From an uncultured bacterium (GTDB lineage: Bacteria > Elusimicrobiota > Elusimicrobia > Elusimicrobiales > Elusimicrobiaceae): a stretch of DNA of 64,000 nucleotides. The stretch lies in the NCBI GenBank assembly GCA_949297775.1, contig CASFTM010000002.1, forward strand, positions 101,249-165,248, given 5' to 3'. Below are positions 35,067-45,361 of the stretch, in pieces. Both the position numbers and the translations under genes were made by a program. Under the pieces are notes generated by a model. It saw only the letters and a list, made by a program, of their open reading frames with translations. It made no database searches and had not been told where the DNA came from. The stretch's first letter is position 1. The number at the start of each line of letters is the position of its first letter.

Positions 35067-35711
35067 ATGAACGCAGCCAAACTGATTGACCATACCCTCT
35101 TAAAGCCGTCCGCCACGGCGGCAGATATCCGCCAGTTGTGCGAAGAAGCCCGGCAGTATGGCTTCTTTAGCGTATGCATCAACCCGGTATGGGTAGCTTA
35201 CGCCAAAGAATTGCTGAAAGGGTCGGACGTAAAAGTCTGCACGGTCATCGGTTTCCCGCTGGGGGCGAATACCCCCGCTGTAAAAGCATACGAAACAGAA
35301 GACGCTTTAAAAAACGGCGCCGATGAAATTGATATGGTAATCAACATCGGCGCCCTCAAAGCGCAAGATTATCCAACCGTTTTGCAAGACATTCAGGCCG
35401 TGCGCAAAGCATGCTTAGGGCACGTACTGAAAGTAATTATTGAAACGTCGCAATTAACAGACGACGAAAAAGTAAAAGCGTGTGAACTCAGCGCCCAGGC
35501 GGAAGCGGACTTTGTCAAAACTTCCACCGGATTTACGGGCGGCGGAGCTACCGCGCCCGATGTGGCGCTTATGCGCAAATCCATTCCGGCCCATATGCAG
35601 GTGAAAGCCTCGGGCGGAGTGCGTTCGCGCGCGGATTTTGACGCTATGGTCGCCGCCGGGGCCACCCGTATTGGCGCCAGCAGCGGTGTAAAAATCGTAG
35701 AGGGAAAATGA
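35067..35711 (+). CDS. deoC: Deoxyribose-phosphate aldolase
   Basis: A 214-residue class I aldolase that splits 2-deoxyribose 5-phosphate to acetaldehyde and glyceraldehyde 3-phosphate. The Schiff-base lysine is in DFVKTSTGF. The early IDHTLLKP and [12 protein letters not shown] motifs are diagnostic, and the C-terminal [15 protein letters not shown] matches. It is preceded by AAAGGAG. The stop overlaps the ATG of the DnaA-like gene (ATGA), so the two are translationally coupled. Confidence 0.96.
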   Translation: MNAAKLIDHTLLKPSATAADIRQLCEEARQYGFFSVCINPVWVAYAKELLKGSDVKVCTVIGFPLGANTPAVKAYETEDALKNGADEIDMVINIGALKAQDYPTVLQDIQAVRKACLGHVLKVIIETSQLTDDEKVKACELSAQAEADFVKTSTGFTGGGATAPDVALMRKSIPAHMQVKASGGVRSRADFDAMVAAGATRIGASSGVKIVEGK

Positions 35712-38700
35712 TTACAAACTGGGATATTATTTCCCGCATGGATCCGAAAGGCCACGGCCTACGTTACTCTTTGGTAATGGACGGCACGGAACATGATGCC
35801 CGCCTGATTGCCAAAAAACTGGCAGGTTATGTACAAAAACCACAGCCAGCGGTGGCGCCCTTTGTGTATTCCTTTGAGCTTCCGGCAGATTTGGATGAAG
35901 ATACCTTAGACAAAATCCGCACCGCCGTGCGGGAAGGGGTGGAGCAATCCAATAAAATAAATCAGTTTGTACCTGGCGGCATTTTGGGCGACCCGCTGTT
36001 TAACAGCGAATCCACCCAAGAGGACAAACCTTCCTCCTCTTTTGTAACCTTGGACCCCTCGGAAAGCTTTTTCCGGGCAGAGGCTCCGGCTGCGCCTTCC
36101 CCGGAACGGCAACCGGCTCAACCGGCCGCATCGGATGAGGTTCTATCCGGCGTTGAGCAAAACACGGCAGAGAAAGATGTTAATTTGGAAAAACAAGCCC
36201 CCTCTTCCCCGCTGAATCCGAAAGAAAAATCCGGGGAAATTACCATTAGCGACAAAGATATGCTCATTAAAGATATGGAAGGCACTTTGTTGGGGAAAAT
36301 GCCTTTGGAAGATATCTTTTCTGCCGAAACCAAATATGATATGTTTTTGGATTTGGAGAACCAACAACTTTCAAAAAATTCGCAGTTGCAACGGGAGCAA
36401 AAAATCAATACGTTAGCCGATGGGAAAGACAGTTTGGAAGAGTCTTTTAACGTTTTTGAACAAAAATTAAAGGATCAAACTTGTTTTGTGGATTTAGAAG
36501 ATTTAAATACCATTACAGACCGTTTGTCCCAAAAAAACACGGATTTTCTCCAGCATGCGGCACAGCCTGCGCCGGCCCAACCCACAGAATTTTCTCAGCA
36601 GGAAGCGGGTGCTTCGGCCCCTCAGCCCGCCGCACAATTTCAAACAAATACAGAGGATAACGAAGTGGAAGATCCCTTTGAACAAATAGAAAAACAATCC
36701 CAGCGCCAAGAGATGGCGCATACACAACCGGCCCAACCCGAGCCGGAAGCAGCTCCCGTTTTGCAGGAGCAACCGCCTGTTAGCCCAGAAAACATCTCCG
36801 CAGGAAAAACGGCTCAACCGGAAATAGAAAAGATGTCGGTTACTCCCGGAGACGATGAGCCCCTAAACTTAGGGCCATCCCCAGAAGAGGCATCTGTTTC
36901 CTCTTTTGCTATGGAAAAAACAGCCCCCGGGGAAATTCCGGAAGAAGTCGCTCTGTTAAACACTATAGCTCCCCATCATAAGGGCAAAGAAGAGGCGGGC
37001 AATAGTTCCGCCGACTCTGGAGATTTACCGGAAATTACCATCCGTGGACAAAAAATTGATTCGTTGGAAAAAACATTCAATTTGGAAACCACATTAAATA
37101 CCGAAATTATGCGGCATCAATATGAAAAATCCTTTCATGATATACCCGCCGCACAACAGCACCAACAGCCACAGCAGCCCGCTGCTGTACAAAAACAACC
37201 GGCTGCGGAAAAGACACAAAAACTTACAAAAACCTTCTTCCGTTTGAAGGGGAAAAAATTGCCAGACTCGGTACCTGTGCAGTCCAGCGCAAATACCGCT
37301 AAACCAGGGGAACCTATTATGGATGAGAATCAAGAACCTAAAACCACTTTTAGAATTAGACGCAAGGTGGAACCTACCCCGCAAGCGCCAGTACCGCCAG
37401 CGGCTCCTCAACCGCCGGCTGGGCCTTCTGCGCCTGCTACACCCAAGCTGCAACCGCAGACTCCTGCCCCCACGCAGCCGCAACCCGTCTCTAAGCCACA
37501 GCCTATTCAAGCAAAACCGGCTTCGGGAAATACTATTTTGGAAAAGACCAAAACCATTGACCACTCCATTGAAATGCCCCTGTCGGAATTAAAAAAACAT
37601 AACTGGCCGCTGGAAGTGCCCTTGGTGCCGACCTATACGCTGGAAACAATGGTTATGTCCGTAAACCGTTTTGCACACGCAACGGCCATTTCCGTTATAG
37701 AAAACCCCGGCAAGCTTTACAATCCATTAGTACTGCACGGCGCCACCGGTACCGGCAAAACGCATTTCTTAAATGCTATGGCTTACGCTTTTTCCAAGAA
37801 GTTCGGTCAGGAAAATATTTTTATGACCAACGGCGTACGTTTGTCCCGCGGTATCCAGCGCTATGTAATGGAAGGCAATATTGAAAAGTTTGAAAAATTT
37901 ATGGACACGGTCAAAGTGTTATTGATAGACGACATTCACCTGTTGGCTATTAACGAACAGAACCGCGCCCATATTTCCAAACTGTTGAATACTTTTTTAC
38001 AGGACCAGAAGCAAATTGTGATTACTTCCAAATATCCGCCGGAAAGCTTGGAAAAATTGGAAGAACTAATCAAATTCCGCTTGGACTCGGGCTGGATTTC
38101 CGAATTAAAGCCCGCCAGCGGCGCCGCGCACCTGCGCATTGTCAAAAAAATGTTGCTGGATAACGGCGTTGATTTAAATGATACACAAATTAATACTTTC
38201 TTTGGCGGCCCGCATATGACATTGGGAACGGTCACGCGCAGCATTCGCCGGTTGAAAGTGCTGGAAAACCTCATTTTCCCGCACTTGGCAGAATCGGAAC
38301 GCTCGCAAGCGACTATTTTTGAAAAGCTGCTCGCCACCTCTGGGGAAGATGCAAACAGCGAAATTTTAAGTCGCGACCCGGAAAGCATTTCTTCAATCTC
38401 TATGTTTGGCAACGGGGAATGGGGCCGGATTGGTTTTTTCTATCCGCAGAACAGTTCGCATATGATGAATTGGATGGTGTACGCCTTACAGCAGCGCGCC
38501 AAAGAACTGGGTATAGAAGGCAGCTTTGAAATTGCTGTGCGTTCTTCATACGCCACGGAAAACATTATTTCTTCGGCTTTCAAAATTGCCAATCTGTGCG
38601 ACAATAAAAAGCTGAAAGGCGCCGTTATTTTAGGTCCCGCCTTGAAAGTATGTGATCCGTCCGTGCGCGAGAACTTTTACGATATTCTTACGCATATGCT

Positions 38701-38794
38701 GGAAATTATGCTCATCCGCTGCGGCATTATCAACTTTGAAGACGCCAAAGCCCCCAGCTCATATGTAAAAGTATTGTCCGAATTACTGAGGTAG
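35708..38794 (+). CDS. DnaA-like AAA+ ATPase with long disordered region and novel C-terminus
   Basis: A 1028-residue protein with four parts. (1) A small N-terminal domain, about 1-100. (2) A 500-residue Pro/Gln/Glu/Ala-rich, probably disordered region, with repeated short motifs such as [18 protein letters not shown]. (3) A DnaA domain III-type AAA+ module, about 620-890. Walker A is GATGTGKT with K684 and Walker B is LLIDDIHLL with D741-D742. Sensor I is in [11 protein letters not shown]. The segment [19 protein letters not shown] mirrors the N-terminal linker of DnaA domain III. (4) An unassigned C-terminal domain, about 900-1028. The DnaA domain IV helix-turn-helix is absent, so it is not the replication initiator. 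Role unknown; it precedes two lipoprotein genes. Confidence 0.85.
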   Translation: MITNWDIISRMDPKGHGLRYSLVMDGTEHDARLIAKKLAGYVQKPQPAVAPFVYSFELPADLDEDTLDKIRTAVREGVEQSNKINQFVPGGILGDPLFNSESTQEDKPSSSFVTLDPSESFFRAEAPAAPSPERQPAQPAASDEVLSGVEQNTAEKDVNLEKQAPSSPLNPKEKSGEITISDKDMLIKDMEGTLLGKMPLEDIFSAETKYDMFLDLENQQLSKNSQLQREQKINTLADGKDSLEESFNVFEQKLKDQTCFVDLEDLNTITDRLSQKNTDFLQHAAQPAPAQPTEFSQQEAGASAPQPAAQFQTNTEDNEVEDPFEQIEKQSQRQEMAHTQPAQPEPEAAPVLQEQPPVSPENISAGKTAQPEIEKMSVTPGDDEPLNLGPSPEEASVSSFAMEKTAPGEIPEEVALLNTIAPHHKGKEEAGNSSADSGDLPEITIRGQKIDSLEKTFNLETTLNTEIMRHQYEKSFHDIPAAQQHQQPQQPAAVQKQPAAEKTQKLTKTFFRLKGKKLPDSVPVQSSANTAKPGEPIMDENQEPKTTFRIRRKVEPTPQAPVPPAAPQPPAGPSAPATPKLQPQTPAPTQPQPVSKPQPIQAKPASGNTILEKTKTIDHSIEMPLSELKKHNWPLEVPLVPTYTLETMVMSVNRFAHATAISVIENPGKLYNPLVLHGATGTGKTHFLNAMAYAFSKKFGQENIFMTNGVRLSRGIQRYVMEGNIEKFEKFMDTVKVLLIDDIHLLAINEQNRAHISKLLNTFLQDQKQIVITSKYPPESLEKLEELIKFRLDSGWISELKPASGAAHLRIVKKMLLDNGVDLNDTQINTFFGGPHMTLGTVTRSIRRLKVLENLIFPHLAESERSQATIFEKLLATSGEDANSEILSRDPESISSISMFGNGEWGRIGFFYPQNSSHMMNWMVYALQQRAKELGIEGSFEIAVRSSYATENIISSAFKIANLCDNKKLKGAVILGPALKVCDPSVRENFYDILTHMLEIMLIRCGIINFEDAKAPSSYVKVLSELLR

Positions 38795-38797
38795 TTT

Positions 38798-39247
38798 ATG
38801 AAAAAAATTCTAATGCTGTGCGCCGCCGTTTGCTGTCTGTGCGCCTGCGGCGGGACGATGAAGTCCGCCGTCAAGGACGGAGCCATTGCGCCGTCTTTTA
38901 ACGATACGCTGGTGGACAGCGATTATTTATGGGTGCGCGGCTTTGGCGCCGCCAATCCGGCGCATACTTCGGATTCCCAACGCCGCATTATGAGCCGCGA
39001 AGCCGCCATTGCCCACGCCTACCAGCGTGCGGCAGAAGTATTGTACGGCGCCAATTTGGAATCCAACGTACAGGTAGTGGACGCCGTGTCCGCCGGCAGC
39101 ACCATTGACACCTCCGCCAATGGCATTATCCGCCAAATGGAATTGGTTTCCACGGAATATTTGGACGATGGCGGATGCGCCGTCATTATGCGCCTGGACC
39201 GCAAACGCCTGCAGGCCGCGGGGATAGACCTGGAGGATAAAAAATAA
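38798..39247 (+). CDS. LPP20-like lipoprotein
   Basis: A 149-residue lipoprotein (signal LCAAVCCLCAC; lipobox cysteine near residue 20). The mature part has the LPP20-family layout: a VRGFGAANP strand, then SREAAIAHAYQRAAEVLYGA helix and an amphipathic end strand with CAVIMRLDRKRL. LPP20-like folds occur in outer-membrane lipoproteins, often near secretion or motility genes. It lies three bases after the DnaA-like gene and overlaps the next lipoprotein gene by one base, so all three form one unit. Confidence 0.75.
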   Translation: MKKILMLCAAVCCLCACGGTMKSAVKDGAIAPSFNDTLVDSDYLWVRGFGAANPAHTSDSQRRIMSREAAIAHAYQRAAEVLYGANLESNVQVVDAVSAGSTIDTSANGIIRQMELVSTEYLDDGGCAVIMRLDRKRLQAAGIDLEDKK

Positions 39248-40353
39248 TGAAAAAACTGTTATTGCTTTTGGTATCTGGCACGCTGTTACTCACGGCGTGC
39301 AGTTCTTTTCGCATCGGCCCGAAAGGGGAAGGCGAATACGTAATTGCCGAATCGCTCGTTCCGTACGACGAAAACAATTTAAAACAGATGAAGCAGGATG
39401 GCATTTTGGCAGCCCAGCGCGCCGCCGTGGAAAAAGTGGCCGGGGTGTTTATTTCTTCGGCGACCACGGTGGAACAAGCCCAGCTGGTGGAGGATAAAAT
39501 CGTTTCCAAAACGGCGGGATTTATCCGCCGCAGCCATGTGCAGAAATCCTACCGCAAAGGCGATGAATTTTATACACAAATCAAAGCTATGGTATTGGTA
39601 AAAGATATTGGAGAAATTATCAAACAATCCGAAGCGGACGCCTTTGCCAAAAAGACCAATATTTTAGTTACCTCGCGCGAAATGGTAGGGGAAGATATTT
39701 CCCTGGGACAGGATTGCAAACAAGCCATTTACCGGGCGCTTAAAAATCCGTCTTTTTCCTTAATTAACGGGGAAAATCTAAGCCAAAATAACATAGAAAA
39801 CCCCAACCCCACCATTGACCAAGCCCGCCAGGAAGGGGCGCGCTTTGTGATCCTGGCGGACGTACAGACTAATCCGCTTACCGCCTTGCCGGGCACCACA
39901 TCACCGTTTAAATCATACCGGGCACGGGCCAACATCCGGGTCTATTCCACCAACAACTACGCCGTCGTAGCGGAAGGATCCGACCAGTTAAGCGGTTTAG
40001 ACCCCATGGATGCTATCGCCGCCCAAAAATCCATTTCCGCCGCGTGCGAATCCGCCGCCAAACAACTGGCGGAACCGATTAACGCCGCTATCAACTCGGC
40101 GAAAGTGTTTAACGTAACCATCAAGGACATTGGCAATATTGAACGCTTAAAACAGGTACAGGATATTTTGCGCAACCTGCGCGAAATTGAAGATTTCAAC
40201 CTGGTGCGCTACGCCAACTCGGCGGCCCAGTTTGAAATTTCGGCCAATATCGCCACGCCGGAAGAACTGGCCGCCAAAATTATCCGCAAATACAGCGTTA
40301 ACTTTACGGTGGTTTCCATTGCGCCCGACGCCATCGTGTTGAGTTTCAATTAA
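39247..40353 (+). CDS. Lipoprotein with FlgT/CsgG-like organisation
   Basis: A 368-residue lipoprotein (lipobox LLTAC). The N-terminal domain (about 45-125) contains QRAAVEKVAGVFISSATTVE and a KTAGFIRRSHV strand, the pattern of the FlgT N-terminal domain and LPP20-like folds. A middle alpha/beta domain (about 130-270) resembles the TolB-N/CsgG-like domain. A third repeat-like domain ends the protein. No flagellar genes are in the window, so a role in motility is not supported. It may organise another outer-membrane machine, possibly the pilus. Confidence 0.65.
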   Translation: MKKLLLLLVSGTLLLTACSSFRIGPKGEGEYVIAESLVPYDENNLKQMKQDGILAAQRAAVEKVAGVFISSATTVEQAQLVEDKIVSKTAGFIRRSHVQKSYRKGDEFYTQIKAMVLVKDIGEIIKQSEADAFAKKTNILVTSREMVGEDISLGQDCKQAIYRALKNPSFSLINGENLSQNNIENPNPTIDQARQEGARFVILADVQTNPLTALPGTTSPFKSYRARANIRVYSTNNYAVVAEGSDQLSGLDPMDAIAAQKSISAACESAAKQLAEPINAAINSAKVFNVTIKDIGNIERLKQVQDILRNLREIEDFNLVRYANSAAQFEISANIATPEELAAKIIRKYSVNFTVVSIAPDAIVLSFN

Positions 40354-40354
40354 T

Positions 40355-41893
40355 ATGCTGGCCAACGTATGCACCGGCGCCATTAAAGGGATAGAAGGAT
40401 TTGCCGTATCCGTGGAAGTGGACATCGCCGCGGGTATGCCTACGTTGGCGGTTGTCGGCCTGCCGGACGCGGAAGTGCGCGAAAGCAAAGAACGCGTGGT
40501 GGCGGCCGTACGCAACAGCGGGTTTGATTTTCCCAACAAACGCATTACCGTCAATTTAAGCCCGGCGGAACTGCGCAAAAGCGGCACCCAGTTTGATTTG
40601 CCGATTGCACTGGGCATTTTGGCGGCTTCCGGACAGCTGGCCCCCGCCGCGGCGGACAAAATTAAAAATTTGCTTGTACTGGGCGAACTGGCCCTGGATG
40701 GTTCTTTGCGCCCGTGTGCGGGCGTATTGCCGATGTTGATTTCCTGCAAAAACCTGGGCAAAACCGCCGTTATTCCCCCGCAAAACGTGCTGGAAGGGCA
40801 AGTATCCGGCACTGCTTTTATCACGCCGCATACGCTAAAAGAGCTGGCCCTATACCTGGAAGACAAACTGGACGAAGCCTCCGTCAAGCTGGCTTTTGTA
40901 CCGGAACCGGAAGAAGCGGAAACACACGAGTTGGATTTTTCGGACGTCAAAGGCCAAGCCCTTGCCAAACGCGCGCTGGAAATTGCCGCCGCTGGCGGGC
41001 ATAATGTACTGATGATTGGTCTGCCCGGCACAGGCAAAAGCATGCTGGCCAAACGCTTTGCAGGCATTTTGCCGCCGCTGACGCAGGAAGAAGCGCTGGA
41101 AATTACCAAAATTTATTCCATTTGCAACTTAATCGGCAAAAGCAAGCTTTTAACCCGCCGCCCATTCCGGGACCCGCACCACACCATTTCGGACGTGGCA
41201 CTCATCGGCGGGGGTTCCACGCCGCGGCCGGGGGAAGTGTCCTTGGCACACAACGGGGTGCTATTTTTGGACGAATTTGCCGAATTTTCCCGCTCGTCTT
41301 TGGAAGTCCTGCGCGAACCGCTGGAAAACGGACGCGTGACCATTTCCCGCGCCAAGGAAACCGTTACCTATCCGGCCCGGTTTACCCTGCTGGCGGCGAT
41401 GAACCCGTGCCCCTGCGGCCACCTGGGGGACCCGGTTACCCCCTGCACCTGTTCGCCGATGCAGGTCAGCCGTTACAAAGCGCGCCTGTCCGGACCGCTG
41501 TTGGACCGTATTGATTTAACCGTCAATCTAAATCCCGTCAAATATGCCGACTGGAGCAAAAAAAGCGAAGGCGAAACTTCCGCCCAAATCCGCAAGCGGG
41601 TGCTTGCCGCGCGGGACATACAGCGCAGCCGCTTTGCCCACTCTGCCACCCCGGCCAACGCCTTTATGACGCCGCGGGAAATTAAGGAATTTTGCCCCCT
41701 GCCGCCGGAAGCGGACAACGTGCTGGAAAGCGCTATGCGCAAGCTGGGGCTCAGCGCGCGCAGTTTAGACAAGATTTTAAAAACCGCCCGCACCATTGCC
41801 GACTTGGAAGGCAAGGAAAATATAGAAGTCAAACATCTTATGGAAGTAATGCAATACCGTCCGCTGGACCGAAAAGGAGTGGCAGACATTTAA
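40355..41893 (+). CDS. comM: Competence protein ComM (YifB family AAA+ helicase)
   Basis: A 512-residue Mg-chelatase-like AAA+ protein. An N-terminal ChlI-type domain (GFAVSVEVDIAAGMPTLAVV, residues 10-30) precedes the ATPase with Walker A GLPGTGKS near residue 225 and Walker B VLFLDEFAEF. The C-terminal Mg-chelatase domain contains DRIDLTVNLNPVKY. ComM promotes branch migration during natural transformation. It directly precedes dprA (one-base overlap), another transformation gene. Confidence 0.94.
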   Translation: MLANVCTGAIKGIEGFAVSVEVDIAAGMPTLAVVGLPDAEVRESKERVVAAVRNSGFDFPNKRITVNLSPAELRKSGTQFDLPIALGILAASGQLAPAAADKIKNLLVLGELALDGSLRPCAGVLPMLISCKNLGKTAVIPPQNVLEGQVSGTAFITPHTLKELALYLEDKLDEASVKLAFVPEPEEAETHELDFSDVKGQALAKRALEIAAAGGHNVLMIGLPGTGKSMLAKRFAGILPPLTQEEALEITKIYSICNLIGKSKLLTRRPFRDPHHTISDVALIGGGSTPRPGEVSLAHNGVLFLDEFAEFSRSSLEVLREPLENGRVTISRAKETVTYPARFTLLAAMNPCPCGHLGDPVTPCTCSPMQVSRYKARLSGPLLDRIDLTVNLNPVKYADWSKKSEGETSAQIRKRVLAARDIQRSRFAHSATPANAFMTPREIKEFCPLPPEADNVLESAMRKLGLSARSLDKILKTARTIADLEGKENIEVKHLMEVMQYRPLDRKGVADI

Positions 41894-43029
41894 TGAACCC
41901 GTCCATTTCCGCCGCCGAACGGCTGGCCCGTATTCAGATAAACGCGTGTTTGTTTTTCCGCGCGGACTGGCTGGAACGCCTGATTGAAATTTTCGGTTCC
42001 GCGCAGGAAATCCTGCGCCAGGACGCGCAAACCTTGTCGCACGAAGCCAATTTAAACCGGGACACCGCCGCCCGCCTGCTCAAGGACGCCTTTGCCGTCC
42101 GCCCGCAGGAAGAGTGGGACAAAACCGCCGCGCTGGGCGGGCATATCTACGTGCCGGAAGACGAAGAATATCCCCAATCTTTGCGCAACATCAAAGAAGC
42201 CCCCATCGCCCTGTATGTGCTGGGCACCCTGCCCGCCGAAGAACAGGCGTGCGTAGGCATGGTGGGCACGCGCAAAATTACGCCCTATGGCCGGCGCGCC
42301 GCCGCCAAGCTGGCGGGCGATTTGGCCCAATGCGGGGTAACCATTGTCAGCGGGCTGGCGCGCGGAGTGGACAGCGAATGCCACGCCGCGGCCGTGCGGC
42401 TTAAAAAGCCGACGGTGGGCGTCATCGGCACGGGCGTGGGGCGTTGCTATCCGCCGGAAAACCGCGCGCTGGAAAAAGCCATTTTGCAACACGGCGGGGC
42501 GGTAGTCAGCGAACTGCCGTTTAACAGCCCGCCCAATGCGTTCCACTTCCCGCGGCGCAACCGCATTATCGCGGCGCTGTCGCAGCCGGTTGTGGTGGTG
42601 GAGGGCGAAATTAAATCCGGCGCGCTCATCACCGCCAAGCTGGCGCTGGAGATGGGCAAGGACGTTTTAGCCGTGCCCGGCCCGATAGACAGCCCGCAGT
42701 CCGGCGGCCCCAATTCGCTGATACAAGACGGGGCGGGGGTTGTAACCGCCGCCGCAGATATACTAGACTATATACCACAGCAGCTGCGTTTTGGGCTAGA
42801 CCCGCGCTTCTTTGAAAAGAACCCGCATACCCCGCCCAAACCGGAAGAAGATTTAACCCCTCGCCAGCGCGAGGTAATGAACGCCGTGGGCGGCGGGCAG
42901 GCCAGTTTGGACCAAATTGCCGAAGCCCTCGGCGCAGATGTGCCGGAAGCGGCGTCTTTGCTGTTTGAACTGGAAGTGAAAGGCTTCCTGGCCTGTGAAA
43001 ACGGCCTCTACAGCAGAAGCAAATTTTAA
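41893..43029 (+). CDS. dprA: DNA-processing protein DprA
   Basis: A 378-residue protein loading RecA on incoming single-stranded DNA. I place the start at 41893 (TAATG overlap with comM); a longer in-frame ORF from 41692 lies inside comM. An N-terminal SAM-like helical domain (about 1-70) is followed by the Rossmann domain with GTRKITPYGRRAA, SGLARGVDSECH and FPRRNRIIAALS. A C-terminal winged-helix (about 310-378) ends it. All DprA hallmarks are present. Confidence 0.95.
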   Translation: MNPSISAAERLARIQINACLFFRADWLERLIEIFGSAQEILRQDAQTLSHEANLNRDTAARLLKDAFAVRPQEEWDKTAALGGHIYVPEDEEYPQSLRNIKEAPIALYVLGTLPAEEQACVGMVGTRKITPYGRRAAAKLAGDLAQCGVTIVSGLARGVDSECHAAAVRLKKPTVGVIGTGVGRCYPPENRALEKAILQHGGAVVSELPFNSPPNAFHFPRRNRIIAALSQPVVVVEGEIKSGALITAKLALEMGKDVLAVPGPIDSPQSGGPNSLIQDGAGVVTAAADILDYIPQQLRFGLDPRFFEKNPHTPPKPEEDLTPRQREVMNAVGGGQASLDQIAEALGADVPEAASLLFELEVKGFLACENGLYSRSKF

Positions 43030-43049
43030 CTTGATAAGGAAGTGAACTT

Positions 43050-45341
43050 ATGGCGACCACCAATCCAAAAGGAAAAAAGCTGGTTATTGTAGAATCTCCC
43101 ACGAAGCAAAAAACAATCAGCAAAATTTTGGGCAATGATTACATCGTGCGCAGCTCGTTTGGGCACGTGCGCGATTTGCCCTCCAAAGACATTGGGGTAG
43201 ATATTGAACACGGTTTTAAACCTACTTATGTGCCGGTGGACCGCGCCAAACGCCTGATTGCGGAACTGACCGCCGTAGCCAAAAACGCCAGCGAAATTTA
43301 CCTCGCTACCGACCCCGACCGCGAAGGGGAAGCCATTGCGTGGCATTTGGTGGAGCTGTTAAAACTGCCCAAGGAACGCTACCAGCGCATTTACTTCCAC
43401 GAAATTACCCCGGCAGCTATTAAAGAATCGTTTGCCCACGCCCGCAAGATTGACGACAACCTCGTCAACGCCCAGCAGGCCCGGCGCATTTTGGACCGCA
43501 TTGTAGGGTACAAATTATCCCCCCTTCTGTGGAAAAAAATCACTTCCGGCCTATCGGCGGGGCGCGTACAATCGGTAGCCGTACGGCTGTTGGCGGAACG
43601 GGCCAAAGAAATTGCCGAATTTAAAGAACAGGAATACTGGACCATCGGCGCCCAGTTTGAAAAACCCGGCGCCGCCCCTTCCTTTTGGGCGCGCGTGACC
43701 AAATGGCAAGGCAAAAATGTGGAACAAACCACCACGTATAAGCTGTTTGCCGAAGATTACAAAGTAAAAACTACCGTTTTTGACAAGCCGGAAAAGCTGG
43801 CCCCGCTGTCGGACCTGTTACGCAAAGGGCCCAACACGGTGCTAAAGGTGGAGAAAAAAGAAGTCAAACAGAAACCGAAACCGCCCTTTATCACCAGCTC
43901 TATGCAGCAGGACGCCTACAACAAACTGGGCTTTCCTTCCCAAAAAACGATGATGACCGCCCAACACCTTTACGAAGGGATTGAAATTGCGGGCCAAACC
44001 GTCGGTTTAATTACGTATATGAGAACGGACTCGTTTAACGTATCCAAACTGCTGCAGGAACAGACCAAAAAATTCATCGGCGAAAAATACGGCCCCTCGT
44101 TTGTGCCCGCCAAACAGCCCGTCTACAAAAGCAAAGTAATGGGCGCGCAGGAAGCGCACGAATCCATCCACCCGACGGATGTGCGCCGCACCCCGCAGGA
44201 AATGAAACCGTATTTAACGTCCGACCAATACAAATTATACGAACTCATCTGGCTGCGCTTTGTAGCCAGCCAAATGGCGGAAGCCGTATTTAATACGGTA
44301 GCAATTGACATTGCCGCCGGCAGCGAACAGGAATGCGTGCTGCGCGCCAGCGGACGCACGGTTAAATTCCCGGGTTATTTATCCATTTACAAAGACCAGG
44401 ACGACGACTCCGGCGACGAAAAAGAAGACGGCAGCGCGCTCTTGCCGGTGCTGGCGGAAGGGGACGAACTGAAACTCTTGGACCTTAAAACCAAAGACCA
44501 CAAAACCACCCCGCCGCCCTGTTACAACGAAGCCAGCCTGATTAAAACACTGGAAAAACACGGCATTGGGCGTCCGTCCACCTATGCGCCTACGATTAAA
44601 ACCATTTTGGACCGCAAATACATCGCCCGCCAGCCCAAAACCAGCAAGTTGGTGGCCACGGACTTGGGTATTACGGTAACGGACAGTTTAAAAGATTTCT
44701 TTAAAGAAATTATGGACCTTTCCTATACCGCCGGCGTGGAGGAACAACTGGACCAGGTGGCTGAAGGTTCCCAGGAATGGGTAAAACTGCTTTCGGCTTT
44801 TTACACCAATTTCAAACAGGAACTAGACGAAGCCGATAAAGGCATGCAACGCCCCGCCGCCAAAGAAACCGACGAAAAATGCCCCATCTGCGGTAAAATG
44901 ATGCTCAAAAAACGCAGCCGCTTTGGGGAATACCTCGTCTGCAGCGACCCGGAATGCAAGGGCAAAATCAATTTAACCAGCTCCGGCGAAAAAGTCCAAC
45001 CCGAAAAAACGGACGAAATTTGCGACAAATGCGGCGCGCCAATGGTTATCCGTACGGGGCGGCGCGGTAAATTTTTGGCCTGTTCGGCCTATCCCAAGTG
45101 CAAAAATACCTATTCGCTGGACGCGGAAGGGCACAAAGTTGCGTCCACCGGCCCGATTATTACGGAACGTTTATGCGAAAAATGCGGCAAGCCAATGGTC
45201 TTACGTACATCCAAACGCGGGGAATTTTTAGGTTGTTCCGGTTACCCCAAGTGCAAAAACATCGTAACGGTAACGCCGGAAGAAATTGAACAAATTAAAG
45301 CCGCGCACGCCGCCAAGGCCGGCACGACGCAGCCCAAGTAA
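43050..45341 (+). CDS. topA: DNA topoisomerase I
   Basis: A 763-residue type IA topoisomerase relaxing negative supercoils. The Toprim domain (residues 8-130) has IVESPTKQKT and TDPDREGEAIAWH. The catalytic tyrosine is Y323 in GLITYMRTDS. After the core, three four-cysteine zinc ribbons follow (CPICGK..CSDPEC; CDKCGA..CSAYPKC; CEKCGK..CSGYPKC). AAGGAA site. Located between dprA and a Xer recombinase, the common topA-xer order. Confidence 0.97.
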   Translation: MATTNPKGKKLVIVESPTKQKTISKILGNDYIVRSSFGHVRDLPSKDIGVDIEHGFKPTYVPVDRAKRLIAELTAVAKNASEIYLATDPDREGEAIAWHLVELLKLPKERYQRIYFHEITPAAIKESFAHARKIDDNLVNAQQARRILDRIVGYKLSPLLWKKITSGLSAGRVQSVAVRLLAERAKEIAEFKEQEYWTIGAQFEKPGAAPSFWARVTKWQGKNVEQTTTYKLFAEDYKVKTTVFDKPEKLAPLSDLLRKGPNTVLKVEKKEVKQKPKPPFITSSMQQDAYNKLGFPSQKTMMTAQHLYEGIEIAGQTVGLITYMRTDSFNVSKLLQEQTKKFIGEKYGPSFVPAKQPVYKSKVMGAQEAHESIHPTDVRRTPQEMKPYLTSDQYKLYELIWLRFVASQMAEAVFNTVAIDIAAGSEQECVLRASGRTVKFPGYLSIYKDQDDDSGDEKEDGSALLPVLAEGDELKLLDLKTKDHKTTPPPCYNEASLIKTLEKHGIGRPSTYAPTIKTILDRKYIARQPKTSKLVATDLGITVTDSLKDFFKEIMDLSYTAGVEEQLDQVAEGSQEWVKLLSAFYTNFKQELDEADKGMQRPAAKETDEKCPICGKMMLKKRSRFGEYLVCSDPECKGKINLTSSGEKVQPEKTDEICDKCGAPMVIRTGRRGKFLACSAYPKCKNTYSLDAEGHKVASTGPIITERLCEKCGKPMVLRTSKRGEFLGCSGYPKCKNIVTVTPEEIEQIKAAHAAKAGTTQPK

Positions 45342-45361
45342 CACCGCGCAGGAGGCGGAAA

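Noticed and set aside
40147..41109. Long minus-strand open frame of 320 codons
   Set aside because: It lies opposite comM and the preceding lipoprotein gene, has no recognisable domain or ribosome site, and its Ser/Arg-rich composition is what the complement of a GC-rich gene gives.
41692..41892. Longer upstream start for dprA
   Set aside because: It lies inside comM in another frame; the ATG at 41893 begins the recognisable DprA N-terminus.
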